Assembly: GCA_947085295.1 (NCBI GenBank)
Contig: CAMTVX010000038.1
Location: 1 to 64,000, forward strand
Reading direction: 5' to 3'
From: UBA11222 sp947085295
GTDB lineage: Bacteria; Pseudomonadota; Alphaproteobacteria; UBA11222
Length of the DNA: 64,000 nt
The stretch's first letter is position 1. Every line of letters begins with the position of its first letter. Under the pieces are notes generated by a model. That model was not told the DNA's origin. It did not search any database and worked only from the letters and a program-made list of their open reading frames with translations. Both the position numbers and the translations under genes were made by a program. Shown here piece after piece: positions 35,161 to 45,374 of this stretch.

Positions 35161-36801
35161 TTACTGTGGCACGTCAAGCTTTAATCCGGTGCGCAATAAC
35201 GCATCGCGGCCATATATGTCATTTCGGAACTGCAACACCCCCGCGCCGTCTACCCAGGCGGTACGGTAAATAATATGTATTGGCAAGGGGTTGGCAAGTT
35301 TTACGATCTGGGTTTTTGCCTCGGTCATGGCTTCTGTCAGGCGCGCTGGCGGCCAGTTTGGGTCATTTTCCAGGGCAAACAATGCCAGCTCCGCCGCCTT
35401 TGCAACACGGATGCAGCCGGAACTGAAACTGCGGCTGGGCTTGCCGAACAATTCCTTATGCGGCGTATCATGCAGATAAATGCTAAACGAATTGGTCAGC
35501 GAAAAACGTACCCCGCCCAGCGAATTGAGCGGCCCGGGGTCCTGGCGCAAACGGAAGCGTAAATTGCCAGCCGTGACGGTGTGCCAGTTGATGGCGTCGG
35601 CATCCAGTTCCCTGGCATCCGCCCCCCAGCCGTCAAAAACGCGAAACCCCTGCTGCTTAAGATAGGCGGGGTTGGCCTTGATCTTTGGCAATACATCCAG
35701 CTTCGCCAGCCGGGGTGGCGGCGTCCAGGTGGGCGATAGTACGAGATTGACGATCTGATCGCTGAAAATTGGGGTGCGGCGGTACGCGCGCCCAACCACG
35801 ACCGGGCTGCGGATCACAATCTTGTTGTCGTTCACGGCAATCAACTCAAAGCTGGCAATATTGACCAGCACGTAACGCGATCCGAAATTCTCATCGAGCC
35901 AGCGCAACCGCTCCATATTCAGTATGATCTGTTTGACGCGTTCCGCCGGGTGAAGATTTAGCGCGCGCCGCGTATCCCTGCCAATTACGCCGTCCGCATC
36001 CAAGCCATGCCGCGCCTGAAAAGCCTTGACCGTAATCTCAAGCGCGGCATCGAAGTGCGCATTACCGGTTAAGCTTAAGTCCTCGCGCAGATCGCCAAGC
36101 AACGCCAATTGCCAACGCAGCGTTATGATTTCTGCCGATTGTTGCCCCTGTTCCAGTTTGGGTCCGTCTGGTAATTGTGGCCAGGCAGACATCGCCACAA
36201 GGGCGTGCATCCGCGCCAGGGCATCCCGTAATTGACCATATCCCGGTGTGGCGGGCGCAAGGCCGTGCAGCCAGGCTGCAAAATCCGGGGCCTCTATCCC
36301 TGTGCGCAGCGCCGTAAGCGGATCAACACTATCCGGCCTGACGTGCAGCTCAGGGTCAATCTCATGGGGTTTGCGCCGACCATTACTGATATCTGCAATA
36401 TAGCGCAGCAGCGCGGCCGACAGCAGCACATCGGCTTCGGCGATTTGCCGCGCCGTGGCGTTTGCGGACGGCAACGCAGGCAGCCCATCGGCATAATCGC
36501 CTGGGCGCAAGCCTTCCGTAGCAGCCTCTGCCAGAACATTTTGCGCCATAATGGCTTTATCCTGCCAGGTGCTGTCTATCCACCACGTAAGATCTGTCCT
36601 CCACAGAGGCGCCCCCTGCCGCTCCGTATATAACCGCCTGGCCATATCCATATGCACGGGGGAGAGATGATGCGGGATCGGGGTGGCGCCGTCGAAAATG
36701 GCGCGAATTTCGCGCGCCACCGTATTCTCCCCCGCATGGGCCAGCATCGGCACCACAAGCACGGCGAATAGCGCCAAAACCAACATGCGAACAGATTGCA
36801 T
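35161..36801 (-). CDS. L,D-transpeptidase, YcbB/LdtD-type
   Basis: A 546-residue periplasmic enzyme. Order: signal peptide (MQSVRMLVLALFAVLVVPML, cleaved near AHA), an N-terminal scaffold domain, a peptidoglycan-binding domain (AFQARHGLDADGVIGRDTRR, about 265-285) and the YkuD-type catalytic domain with HDTPHKELFGKPSRSFSSGC and following IRV, where the cysteine is the nucleophile. It forms 3-3 cross-links in murein. The adjacent MepK-like gene would open the same bonds. Confidence 0.93.
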   Translation of the reverse strand: MQSVRMLVLALFAVLVVPMLAHAGENTVAREIRAIFDGATPIPHHLSPVHMDMARRLYTERQGAPLWRTDLTWWIDSTWQDKAIMAQNVLAEAATEGLRPGDYADGLPALPSANATARQIAEADVLLSAALLRYIADISNGRRKPHEIDPELHVRPDSVDPLTALRTGIEAPDFAAWLHGLAPATPGYGQLRDALARMHALVAMSAWPQLPDGPKLEQGQQSAEIITLRWQLALLGDLREDLSLTGNAHFDAALEITVKAFQARHGLDADGVIGRDTRRALNLHPAERVKQIILNMERLRWLDENFGSRYVLVNIASFELIAVNDNKIVIRSPVVVGRAYRRTPIFSDQIVNLVLSPTWTPPPRLAKLDVLPKIKANPAYLKQQGFRVFDGWGADARELDADAINWHTVTAGNLRFRLRQDPGPLNSLGGVRFSLTNSFSIYLHDTPHKELFGKPSRSFSSGCIRVAKAAELALFALENDPNWPPARLTEAMTEAKTQIVKLANPLPIHIIYRTAWVDGAGVLQFRNDIYGRDALLRTGLKLDVPQ

Positions 36802-36899
36802 TACGCAGCCTTACTGGACGGAATGTCCGGCACTTTATCGCCGGCTTGAAAAAAAGGGGTCAGGTCTTGACATGACAGTTTTATCGCGCGCCTTTCCCC

Positions 36900-38042
36900 C
36901 TACCGGAACTGCCGGAAACAATCCCGGATTTCCTTCACGAACAGTTCGGGTTGTTCCCATGCGGCGAAGTGGCCGCCTTTGTCGAGTTCGTTCCAGTGGA
37001 CGATGTTTTTGATGTGTTTGTCGGCCCAGCGGCGTGAGGCGCGGAAGATTTCTTTGGGATAGACGCTCACGCCGACGGGCAGGTCCAGTTTGGTGTTGCC
37101 CAGCGCGCCGCGAAAACTTTCCCAATACAGCCGGGCCGATGACGCGGCGGTTCCCGGCAGCCAGTACAGCATGATATTATCCAGCATCTCATCCAGGCTC
37201 AGCACATCTTCGGGATTGCCATTATTGTCGGTCCAGGCCCACATTTTTTCGTAAATCCAGGCGGCCTGTCCTGCGGGGGAATCCGTCAGGCCATAGCCCA
37301 GGGATTGCGGTCGGGTCGACTGCTGTTTGGAATAGCCTGAATCCCATTCCTGATAATAGGTCATGGCTTCCACGGCGGATTTTTCGGCAGGCGTCAGGTC
37401 GCCCATTTCGTCAGGCCCGGGAAAGATGAACAGCAGGTTCACATGGATGGCGGCGCAACCTTTGGGTTTGGCCACGCCGATCGCCGTGGTGACGGCAGCC
37501 CCCCAATCGCCGCCCTGCGCCACCCAGCGGTCATAGCCAAGGCGCGTCATCAGCCTGCCCCACGCATCGGCGATATGCGCAATGCCCCATCCGGTTGTGG
37601 TGGGTTTGGCGGAAAAGCCATAGCCCGGTAATGACGGTGCGATGATATGAAACGCATCCTCGGCCTTGCCGCCATGCGCCACCGGATCAGTCAGCGGGCC
37701 GATCACCTTCATAAATTCAATCACCGAACCGGGCCAGCCATGCGTGAGGAGCAGTGGCATCGCGTTGGGGTGTTTGGAGCGCACATGCAGAAAATGGATA
37801 TCCAGCCCGTCGATTTCGGTTTTGAACTGCCCCAGCCCGTTAAGGTGCGTCTCAATGCGACGCCAGTCATATCTGTTTCGCCAATGCTGGCACAGCGCCT
37901 GCACCTTGGCGAGCGGCGCGCCTTGCGTCCAGTCGCTCACCACTTCACGTTCGGGCCAACGTGTCGCATCCAGCCGCCGCGCCAGATCATCCAGCGCCGC
38001 CTGAGGAATTGACAATGTGAATGGGGTGATTGCATCGCTCAT
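36900..38042 (-). CDS. Epoxide hydrolase (EHN-type alpha/beta hydrolase)
   Basis: A 380-residue enzyme expected to open an epoxide to a diol. The N-terminal EHN domain (PFTLSIPQAALDDLARRLDA..RWPERE) precedes the hydrolase fold with oxyanion motif HGWPGS, the nucleophile aspartate in AQGGDWGAAVT, and the histidine in KGGHFAAWEQPE. The start is ATG 38042; although the frame stays open for another 1.6 kb, that extension is antisense to acs and not a protein. Substrate unknown; it could serve xenobiotic or lipid epoxides. Confidence 0.9.
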   Translation of the reverse strand: MSDAITPFTLSIPQAALDDLARRLDATRWPEREVVSDWTQGAPLAKVQALCQHWRNRYDWRRIETHLNGLGQFKTEIDGLDIHFLHVRSKHPNAMPLLLTHGWPGSVIEFMKVIGPLTDPVAHGGKAEDAFHIIAPSLPGYGFSAKPTTTGWGIAHIADAWGRLMTRLGYDRWVAQGGDWGAAVTTAIGVAKPKGCAAIHVNLLFIFPGPDEMGDLTPAEKSAVEAMTYYQEWDSGYSKQQSTRPQSLGYGLTDSPAGQAAWIYEKMWAWTDNNGNPEDVLSLDEMLDNIMLYWLPGTAASSARLYWESFRGALGNTKLDLPVGVSVYPKEIFRASRRWADKHIKNIVHWNELDKGGHFAAWEQPELFVKEIRDCFRQFR

Positions 38043-38171
38043 GGTGCCGGACCTTTCCGCTGTATTACAACTTATTTTGTCAGTCATTTTGAACGAGTTT
38101 GACATTATCTTAACGGCAACGCAATCCGCAGGAAGCCTTACTGGACGAAAGCTGCGCCAGATGCATAATGC

Positions 38172-38261
38172 ATGGAAGGCGAGACGATGCGCCGCAAAGA
38201 TGCTAAAGAAGCGCAGCGCGCCTTTGCCGAAAAACGCGCGCCGGTATTTGGCAAGAAATAG
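38172..38261 (+). pseudogene. Possible C-terminal remnant of an enoyl-CoA hydratase
   Basis: A 29-residue open frame (MEGETMRRKDAKEAQRAFAE then KRAPVFGKK) just before acs. The pattern DAKE-x-x-RAF-x-EKR-x-PVF is the usual C-terminal helix and tail of crotonase-family proteins. An in-frame stop at 38166 precedes it and the upstream bases suggest more of that helix in a shifted frame. It may be a decayed gene end, or by chance a small peptide. Confidence 0.35.
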
Positions 38262-38279
38262 AAAGCAATAGGAAGTTCC

Positions 38280-40226
<1,947 letters not shown>

Positions 40227-40227
40227 T

Positions 40228-41226
40228 ATGAAAAGCAGCGCACCGGAATTACGCCATGATTGGACCCGCGACGAAATTGCCGCGCTGTTTGCGCTGCCGT
40301 TTAACGATCTGCTGTTTCAGGCCGCAACGGCGCACCGCAAATATTTTGATCCGAACGAAGTGCAGATGAGCACGTTGCTCAGCATCAAGACCGGCGGCTG
40401 CCCCGAAGATTGCGGCTATTGCGCGCAGTCGGCGAAGTTCGAGACGCCGGTGAAGGCGGAGAAATTAATGTCCGTTGAGGCGGTGCTGGCCGAGGCGAAG
40501 CGCGCAAAGGAGGCGGGCGCCAGCCGTTATTGCATGGGGGCCGCGTGGCGCAACCCCAAAGACAAGGATCTGGAAGTGGTCTGCCAGATGGTCGAAGGCG
40601 TGGCCGCATTGGGCATGGAAACCTGCGTGACGCTGGGCATGCTGACGGACGCCCAGGCCAAACGGCTGAAATCTGCGGGGCTGGATTATTACAATCACAA
40701 TATCGACACCTCGCCGGAATTTTACGGCAAGGTGATCAGTACACGGACCTATGAAGACCGGCTGGACACACTGGCATCGGTACGCGATGCGGGCATCAAT
40801 GTGTGCTGCGGCGGCATTGTCGGCATGGGCGAGGCGCGCACGGATCGCATTGGCATGCTGCACACGCTGGCCAACCTACCCGATCATCCCGAAAGTGTGC
40901 CGATCAATATGCTGATCCAGACCGAAGGCACGCCGGTATTTGGCACCGACCGGCTGGACGCGCTGGAATTTGTGCGCACGGTTGCGGTGGCGAAAATCAT
41001 GATGCCCGCCAGTGTGGTGCGCCTGTCGGCGGGGCGCGAACAGATGAGCGATGAAACCCAGGCGCTGTGTTTTCTGGCAGGTGCGGGTTCGATTTTTATT
41101 GGGCCGAAACTGCTGACCACGAAAAACCCCGCCAAGGAACGTGACGATTCATTGTTTGCGCGGCTGGGGGTGCGGGCCACGACACTGGCTGAGAAAACCC
41201 CGCGCAGGCATCAGGCAGCAGAGTGA
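40228..41226 (+). CDS. bioB: Biotin synthase
   Basis: A 332-residue radical SAM enzyme that puts sulfur into dethiobiotin. The [4Fe-4S] ligands are in GGCPEDCGYCAQS (CxxxCxxC), and NHNIDTSPEFY, GGIVGMGE and the conserved arginine region RLSAGREQM mark the [2Fe-2S] side. It starts one base after acs and its stop overlaps the GTG of pyrF by four bases. Other bio genes are not in the window. Biotin would serve carboxylases of acetyl-CoA metabolism. Confidence 0.97.
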   Translation: MKSSAPELRHDWTRDEIAALFALPFNDLLFQAATAHRKYFDPNEVQMSTLLSIKTGGCPEDCGYCAQSAKFETPVKAEKLMSVEAVLAEAKRAKEAGASRYCMGAAWRNPKDKDLEVVCQMVEGVAALGMETCVTLGMLTDAQAKRLKSAGLDYYNHNIDTSPEFYGKVISTRTYEDRLDTLASVRDAGINVCCGGIVGMGEARTDRIGMLHTLANLPDHPESVPINMLIQTEGTPVFGTDRLDALEFVRTVAVAKIMMPASVVRLSAGREQMSDETQALCFLAGAGSIFIGPKLLTTKNPAKERDDSLFARLGVRATTLAEKTPRRHQAAE

Positions 41227-41930
41227 GCGCACGCGCTAACATCCCGCTTGAAGAGCGCCTGATCGTGGCACTCGACGTGCCCAGCATTGTCGAGGCGCGC
41301 AGCATTGCGGATGAATTGCGCGGCGTGGTGCGGTTTTACAAAATTGGCCTGCAACTGTTTCCGCTGGGGGGCGTGGAACTGGCGCGCGAACTGATCACGC
41401 GTGGCGACAAGGTGTTTCTGGATTTCAAATTTTACGACATAGGCGAAACCGTGCGCAATGGCGTGATCAGCGCCGCCAGTATCGGCGCGCAGTTTCTGAC
41501 CGTGCATGGGGACCGGGAAATTTTAACCTCTGCGGTGGCCGGGCGCGGCAACAGCGATCTTAAAATCCTGTGCGTCACGGTGCTGACCAGCCTCGATCAG
41601 ACGGCGTTGGATGAAATGGGCTATCATGGCGGCGTGGAGCAATTGGTGCTGCAACGCGCGCTGATTGCCAAACAGGCGGGCTGTGACGGCGTGATCGCCT
41701 CGGCGCAGGAGGCCGCCAGATTGCGGTCTGCATTGGGCCCCGACATGCTGATCATCACCCCCGGCATCCGTCCCGCCGGTGGTGACGCCAATGACCAGAA
41801 ACGGGTGATGACGCCCGCCGACGCGATCAACGCCGGGGCCGACTATCTGGTAGTCGGCCGCCCCATCGTGAAGGCGCCTGACCGCCGCAAGGCCGCCGAG
41901 GCTATTCTGCGGGAGATGCGAGATGCGTAA
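41223..41930 (+). CDS. pyrF: Orotidine 5'-phosphate decarboxylase
   Basis: A 235-residue TIM-barrel enzyme for the last step of UMP synthesis. The catalytic array is seen as LDFKFYDIGETV (D-x-K-x-x-D), with VALDVPS at the N-terminus and ITPGIRPAGGDANDQKRVMT for the phosphate site. The start is GTG 41223, overlapping the bioB stop (GTGA). The last eight bases overlap the next small ORF. Confidence 0.97.
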   Translation: MSARANIPLEERLIVALDVPSIVEARSIADELRGVVRFYKIGLQLFPLGGVELARELITRGDKVFLDFKFYDIGETVRNGVISAASIGAQFLTVHGDREILTSAVAGRGNSDLKILCVTVLTSLDQTALDEMGYHGGVEQLVLQRALIAKQAGCDGVIASAQEAARLRSALGPDMLIITPGIRPAGGDANDQKRVMTPADAINAGADYLVVGRPIVKAPDRRKAAEAILREMRDA

Positions 41931-42096
41931 GCAACTGAAAGATGAAGCTATACTTGAAGCCATGATCGACCAAATGATCAAATCAACCAAGTCGGCAATC
42001 GCCGCGATAGATGATGCCTTGGCGCATATAGCGCAATCGGACAAACGCATTGCGGCAATGGAGACAGGGGCGCGTAATAAGCATAAATTCAGATGA
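41923..42096 (+). CDS. Small 57-residue protein in the pyrF operon
   Basis: Starts at ATG 41923, eight bases inside the pyrF end, and its stop overlaps the next gene's start by four bases (ATGA). The protein (MRKQLKDEAILEAMIDQMIK then STKSAIAAIDDALAHIAQSD and a basic tail KHKFR) is charged and helical, with no cysteines or signal peptide. No family recognised. The overlaps on both sides argue that it is translated. Confidence 0.6.
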   Translation: MRKQLKDEAILEAMIDQMIKSTKSAIAAIDDALAHIAQSDKRIAAMETGARNKHKFR

Positions 42097-42605
42097 TACT
42101 GCCCCGTCAATCAGCACGGCTGTTACTGACGCCCGCAAGGCCAGAAGACGCCCCTGCGCTGTTTGAATTTCTCGGCGATCCGGCGGCCATGCAGCACACG
42201 GAGCATTCCGCAAATCTGGAAGCCTGCCGTCACCGTATCATGACGCACGAGGTCCAGCGCGTAACGCATGGATGCGCTCCCTGGGTCATTCGCGAAATTA
42301 CCAGCCAGCGCATCATTGGCTGGGGCGGGCTTTATGATGATCCTTTCGATCCGGGCTGGGGCGTGGAGCTGGGATATTTCTTCGCGCCCGCCGCATGGGG
42401 CCTGCGCTACGCTACGGAGCTGGGCTTGATCTGCATCGCCATCGCGCGGGATGAACTCAAACTTTCCGGGCTACGGGCTTTCACGCATCCCGCTAATCTA
42501 GCGTCCCGCAAGGTGCTTGAAAAACTGGGTTTCATCCAGAAAGATTTCATTCCCGCGATGAACAGGTTTCTATTCGAATTGACGTTTATCGCAGAACGAC
42601 CGTAG
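42093..42605 (+). CDS. GNAT acetyltransferase, RimJ/RimL-like
   Basis: A 170-residue acetyltransferase of the Acetyltransf_3 type: RLLLTPARPEDAPALFEFLG at the start, GWGGLYDDPFDPGWGVELGY in the centre, and AFTHPANLASRKVLEKLGF near the end, which is the RimJ/RimL hallmark. Relatives acetylate ribosomal protein N-termini or small amines; the acceptor here is unknown. It ends the acs operon. A perfect palindrome GCAAGCATGCTTGC follows at 42604-42617. Confidence 0.85.
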   Translation: MILPRQSARLLLTPARPEDAPALFEFLGDPAAMQHTEHSANLEACRHRIMTHEVQRVTHGCAPWVIREITSQRIIGWGGLYDDPFDPGWGVELGYFFAPAAWGLRYATELGLICIAIARDELKLSGLRAFTHPANLASRKVLEKLGFIQKDFIPAMNRFLFELTFIAERP

Positions 42606-42692
42606 CAAGCATGCTTGCGCAAATGCGGGATGCGTGTTCCAATCCGGCTAGCTAGTCTGTTTTTGGTTCAAATTGAATCACAACGCCCTTTT

Positions 42693-42788
42693 CGTCATCG
42701 CGAGCCGCGAAGCGGCGTGGCGATCCAGAGCCACACGGTAAAGCTTGTATTTTCGGCTCTGGATTGCCACGCTTCGCTCGCAATGACG
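42693..42788. repeat. Palindromic element, family A copy 2
   Basis: CGTCATCGCGAGC...GTGGCGATCCAGAGCC at the left is mirrored by GGCTCTGGATTGCCACGC...GCTCGCAATGACG at the right. Long near-perfect arms would fold into one hairpin of about 96 bases. Confidence 0.85.
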
Positions 42789-42873
42789 ATGGAGGGTTTG
42801 CGCATTTCAACGTGATCGGAAAACCTTTTAGATTTAGGCAATCAAGCCTTACATCCCCAGGAAGGAACCAGCC

Positions 42874-43377
42874 ATGAAACCAGTACGTCGCGTAGTCACC
42901 GGCCATGATGCGCAAGGCCGCTCGATTTTCTTTATGGATTCGGGCATTCCCGATGTGTTCGGCGGCGGCGGCATGGAGGATTTTGCAGCCCAGGGGTCGC
43001 TGGCGTTGGCGGAGCTTTGGGCGAGCGGCCTGCCTGCCGACAATTCTGGCAACAAGGACAGCCGCCGCCCCGGTGATTATGCGCTGGAACCCAGCCCCGG
43101 TCAGATGATGCTGCGCATGGCAGAATTTCCACCCGAACCCGAAGGTCTGGCCAAACCCGGCAAGGGGCTGGACTCGCATCCCGGTTTTCACAAAACCGAT
43201 ACGGTGGATTTCATTATCGTGCTGGAAGGCGAGGTTTATTCCATGATGGAAACCGGCGAAACATTGCTGAAGGCCGGTGATGTGCTGATCCAGCGCGGCA
43301 CCAACCATGCCTGGTCAAACCGTTCCGGAAAAGTATGCAAAATCGCCGCCGTAATGCTGAACGCCAAACCACTTTAG
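42874..43377 (+). CDS. Cupin-domain protein
   Basis: A 167-residue single-cupin protein. The second half holds the beta-barrel: HKTDTVDFIIVLEGEVYSMM (cupin motif 1, with an aspartate where a metal-binding glutamate or histidine is common) and LKAGDVLIQRGTNHAWSNRS (motif 2 with its histidine). Metal use is plausible but motif 1 is incomplete. A ribosome-binding GGAAGGA lies upstream. Stands alone; ligand unknown. Confidence 0.85.
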   Translation: MKPVRRVVTGHDAQGRSIFFMDSGIPDVFGGGGMEDFAAQGSLALAELWASGLPADNSGNKDSRRPGDYALEPSPGQMMLRMAEFPPEPEGLAKPGKGLDSHPGFHKTDTVDFIIVLEGEVYSMMETGETLLKAGDVLIQRGTNHAWSNRSGKVCKIAAVMLNAKPL

Positions 43378-43408
43378 TGTAAAGCAAATTGTGACCCGGT
43401 TGAACAGA

Positions 43409-43496
43409 CCCCCTCCCAACCTCCCCCTTTCCGGGGGAGGAGGCTTTTACCGCAAGAGCTTCCCTCCCCTTGCAAAGGGGAGGGCTAGGGAGGGGA
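43409..43496. repeat. Palindromic element, family D copy 2
   Basis: CCCCCTCCCAACCTCCCCC... and ...GGGGAGGGCTAGGGAGGGG form inverted arms, with two inner hairpins (CCCCTTTCCGGGGG; TCCCCTTGCAAAGGGGA). Related to the copy inside the DISM kinase gene. It lies between the cupin gene and the first acyl-CoA dehydrogenase. Confidence 0.85.
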
Positions 43497-43566
43497 TCAG
43501 CGAGATGCAGGAAAGCCAAGCGTGTCTCAATATGTTCACAAACTTCTCTAAACGACAGGAGTCATC

Positions 43567-45354
43567 ATGCCCGTCTATCATGCACCCTTAAAAGAATTCA
43601 GTTTTCTGCTGCGGGAAGTTTTGGGGCTGGAGCGGCTGAGCAATCTGTCGGCCTATTCCTCTGCGGGCGTTGATCTGCAGGAGGCGGTGCTGGCGGAAGG
43701 CGCGAAAATTTGCGAGGAAGTGCTGCAACCGCTGAACCGGGTGGGCGACAGCCAAGGTTGCACCCGCCACGCCGACGGTTCGGTCACCACGCCTGATGGC
43801 TTCAAAGCCGCCTATCGCACCTTTGTCGATGGCGGCTGGCCCAGTCTGTCATGCGATCCCGAATTTGGCGGTCAGGGCATGCCGGTGGTTCTGGCCATGG
43901 CGTTTAACGAAATGGTCACGTCCAGCAATATGGCGTTCGGCATGTATCCGGGCCTGACGCATGGCGTGTATGAGGCCTTGCATCAGCACGGATCGGAGGA
44001 GCTCAAACGCATCTATCTGCCGAAGCTGACATCGGGCGAGTGGACCGGCACGATGAATTTGACCGAACCGCATTGCGGCACCGATCTGGGCCTGATGCGC
44101 ACCAGGGCCGAACCGCAACCCGATGGCAGCTATAAGATCAGTGGACAGAAGATTTTTATTTCCGCCGGTGAACATGATCTGGCGGACAATATCATTCATC
44201 TGGTGCTGGCGAAAATCGTGGGCGGGCCGGAAGGCATCAAGGGCGTGTCGCTGTTTGTGGTCCCGAAATTTATGGTCAATGCCGATGGCAGCCTGGGCGC
44301 GCGCAACGGCGTCAGTTGCGGGTCGATCGAGGAAAAAATGGGCATTCATGGCAATGCCACCTGCGTTCTGAATTACGATAGCGCGGTGGGATATCTGGTG
44401 GGTGAAGAACATAAAGGCATGCGCGCCATGTTCACCATGATGAACGAGGCGCGCCTGCTGGTCGGCCAGCAGGGCCTGGCGGTTTCCGAAGTCGCCTATC
44501 AGAATGCGGTGATTTACGCGCGTGACCGGCTACAGGGGCGCGCGCTGACGGGGGCAGCAGAACCAGGAAAACCGGCCGATCCGCTGATTGTGCATCCCGA
44601 TATCCGCCGTATGCTGATGAACCAGAAGGCGTTCAATGAAGGCGCGCGGGCGTTTTCCATGTGGATCGGCGTACAGGCGGATATTTTACGCTCTGGCGCC
44701 ACCGATGCCGAAAAGGCCGATGATTATATGGCGCTGCTGACGCCGGTGGTGAAGGCGTACCTGACCGATCAGGGCTTTGCCAACAGCGTCAATGCGCAGC
44801 AGATTTATGGCGGGCATGGCTATATCGCCGAACAGGGCATGGAGCAATTTGTGCGCGATGCCCGCATCGCCATGATCTATGAAGGGGCCCACGGCATTCA
44901 GGCGCTGGATCTGGTGGGCCGCAAGCTGGGCATGAATGGTGGGCGCGCTGTATTTGCGTTTTTTGCCGAGGTCGATGCGCTGCTGGCGGAATGCGCGGGT
45001 GAAGCGGAAATGGCTGAATATTGTACGCCGCTGAAAGAAACCCGTTCACTGCTGGAACAGGCGACGCTGTGGTTTCTGGAAAAGGGCATGCAAAACCCTG
45101 ATCATCTGGCGGCGGGTTCTACCGATTATCTGCATCTGTTTGCGCTGACCGCCCTTGGCATGATGTGGGTGCGCATGACGCGGGCCGCCCATGCGGGGTT
45201 GAAGGCGGGCGCCGGTGATGCCGGGTTTTATCAGTCAAAACTGCTGACCGGGCGCTATTTCATGCAACGTGTAATGCCCGATAGCATTTCCATGCTGATC
45301 AAGATAAAAACCGGTGCGGACAGCATGATGGCGCTTTCTGCGGATGCGTTTTAA
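43567..45354 (+). CDS. Acyl-CoA dehydrogenase, DmdC/AcdA-like (long form)
   Basis: A 595-residue FAD enzyme of the long acyl-CoA dehydrogenase subgroup that includes 3-methylmercaptopropionyl-CoA dehydrogenase. It has the FAD/substrate motif TMNLTEPHCGTDLGLMRTRA, the IEEKMGIHGNATCVLNYD segment, QIYGGHGYIAEQGMEQFVRD, and the C-terminal extension of about 130 residues that marks this subgroup. I infer alpha-beta desaturation of an acyl-CoA; the sulfur substrate is only one option. AGGAG stands before ATG 43567. The next gene is a second dehydrogenase. Confidence 0.9.
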   Translation: MPVYHAPLKEFSFLLREVLGLERLSNLSAYSSAGVDLQEAVLAEGAKICEEVLQPLNRVGDSQGCTRHADGSVTTPDGFKAAYRTFVDGGWPSLSCDPEFGGQGMPVVLAMAFNEMVTSSNMAFGMYPGLTHGVYEALHQHGSEELKRIYLPKLTSGEWTGTMNLTEPHCGTDLGLMRTRAEPQPDGSYKISGQKIFISAGEHDLADNIIHLVLAKIVGGPEGIKGVSLFVVPKFMVNADGSLGARNGVSCGSIEEKMGIHGNATCVLNYDSAVGYLVGEEHKGMRAMFTMMNEARLLVGQQGLAVSEVAYQNAVIYARDRLQGRALTGAAEPGKPADPLIVHPDIRRMLMNQKAFNEGARAFSMWIGVQADILRSGATDAEKADDYMALLTPVVKAYLTDQGFANSVNAQQIYGGHGYIAEQGMEQFVRDARIAMIYEGAHGIQALDLVGRKLGMNGGRAVFAFFAEVDALLAECAGEAEMAEYCTPLKETRSLLEQATLWFLEKGMQNPDHLAAGSTDYLHLFALTALGMMWVRMTRAAHAGLKAGAGDAGFYQSKLLTGRYFMQRVMPDSISMLIKIKTGADSMMALSADAF

Positions 45355-45374
45355 CCCATAAAGTTGAGGACACC

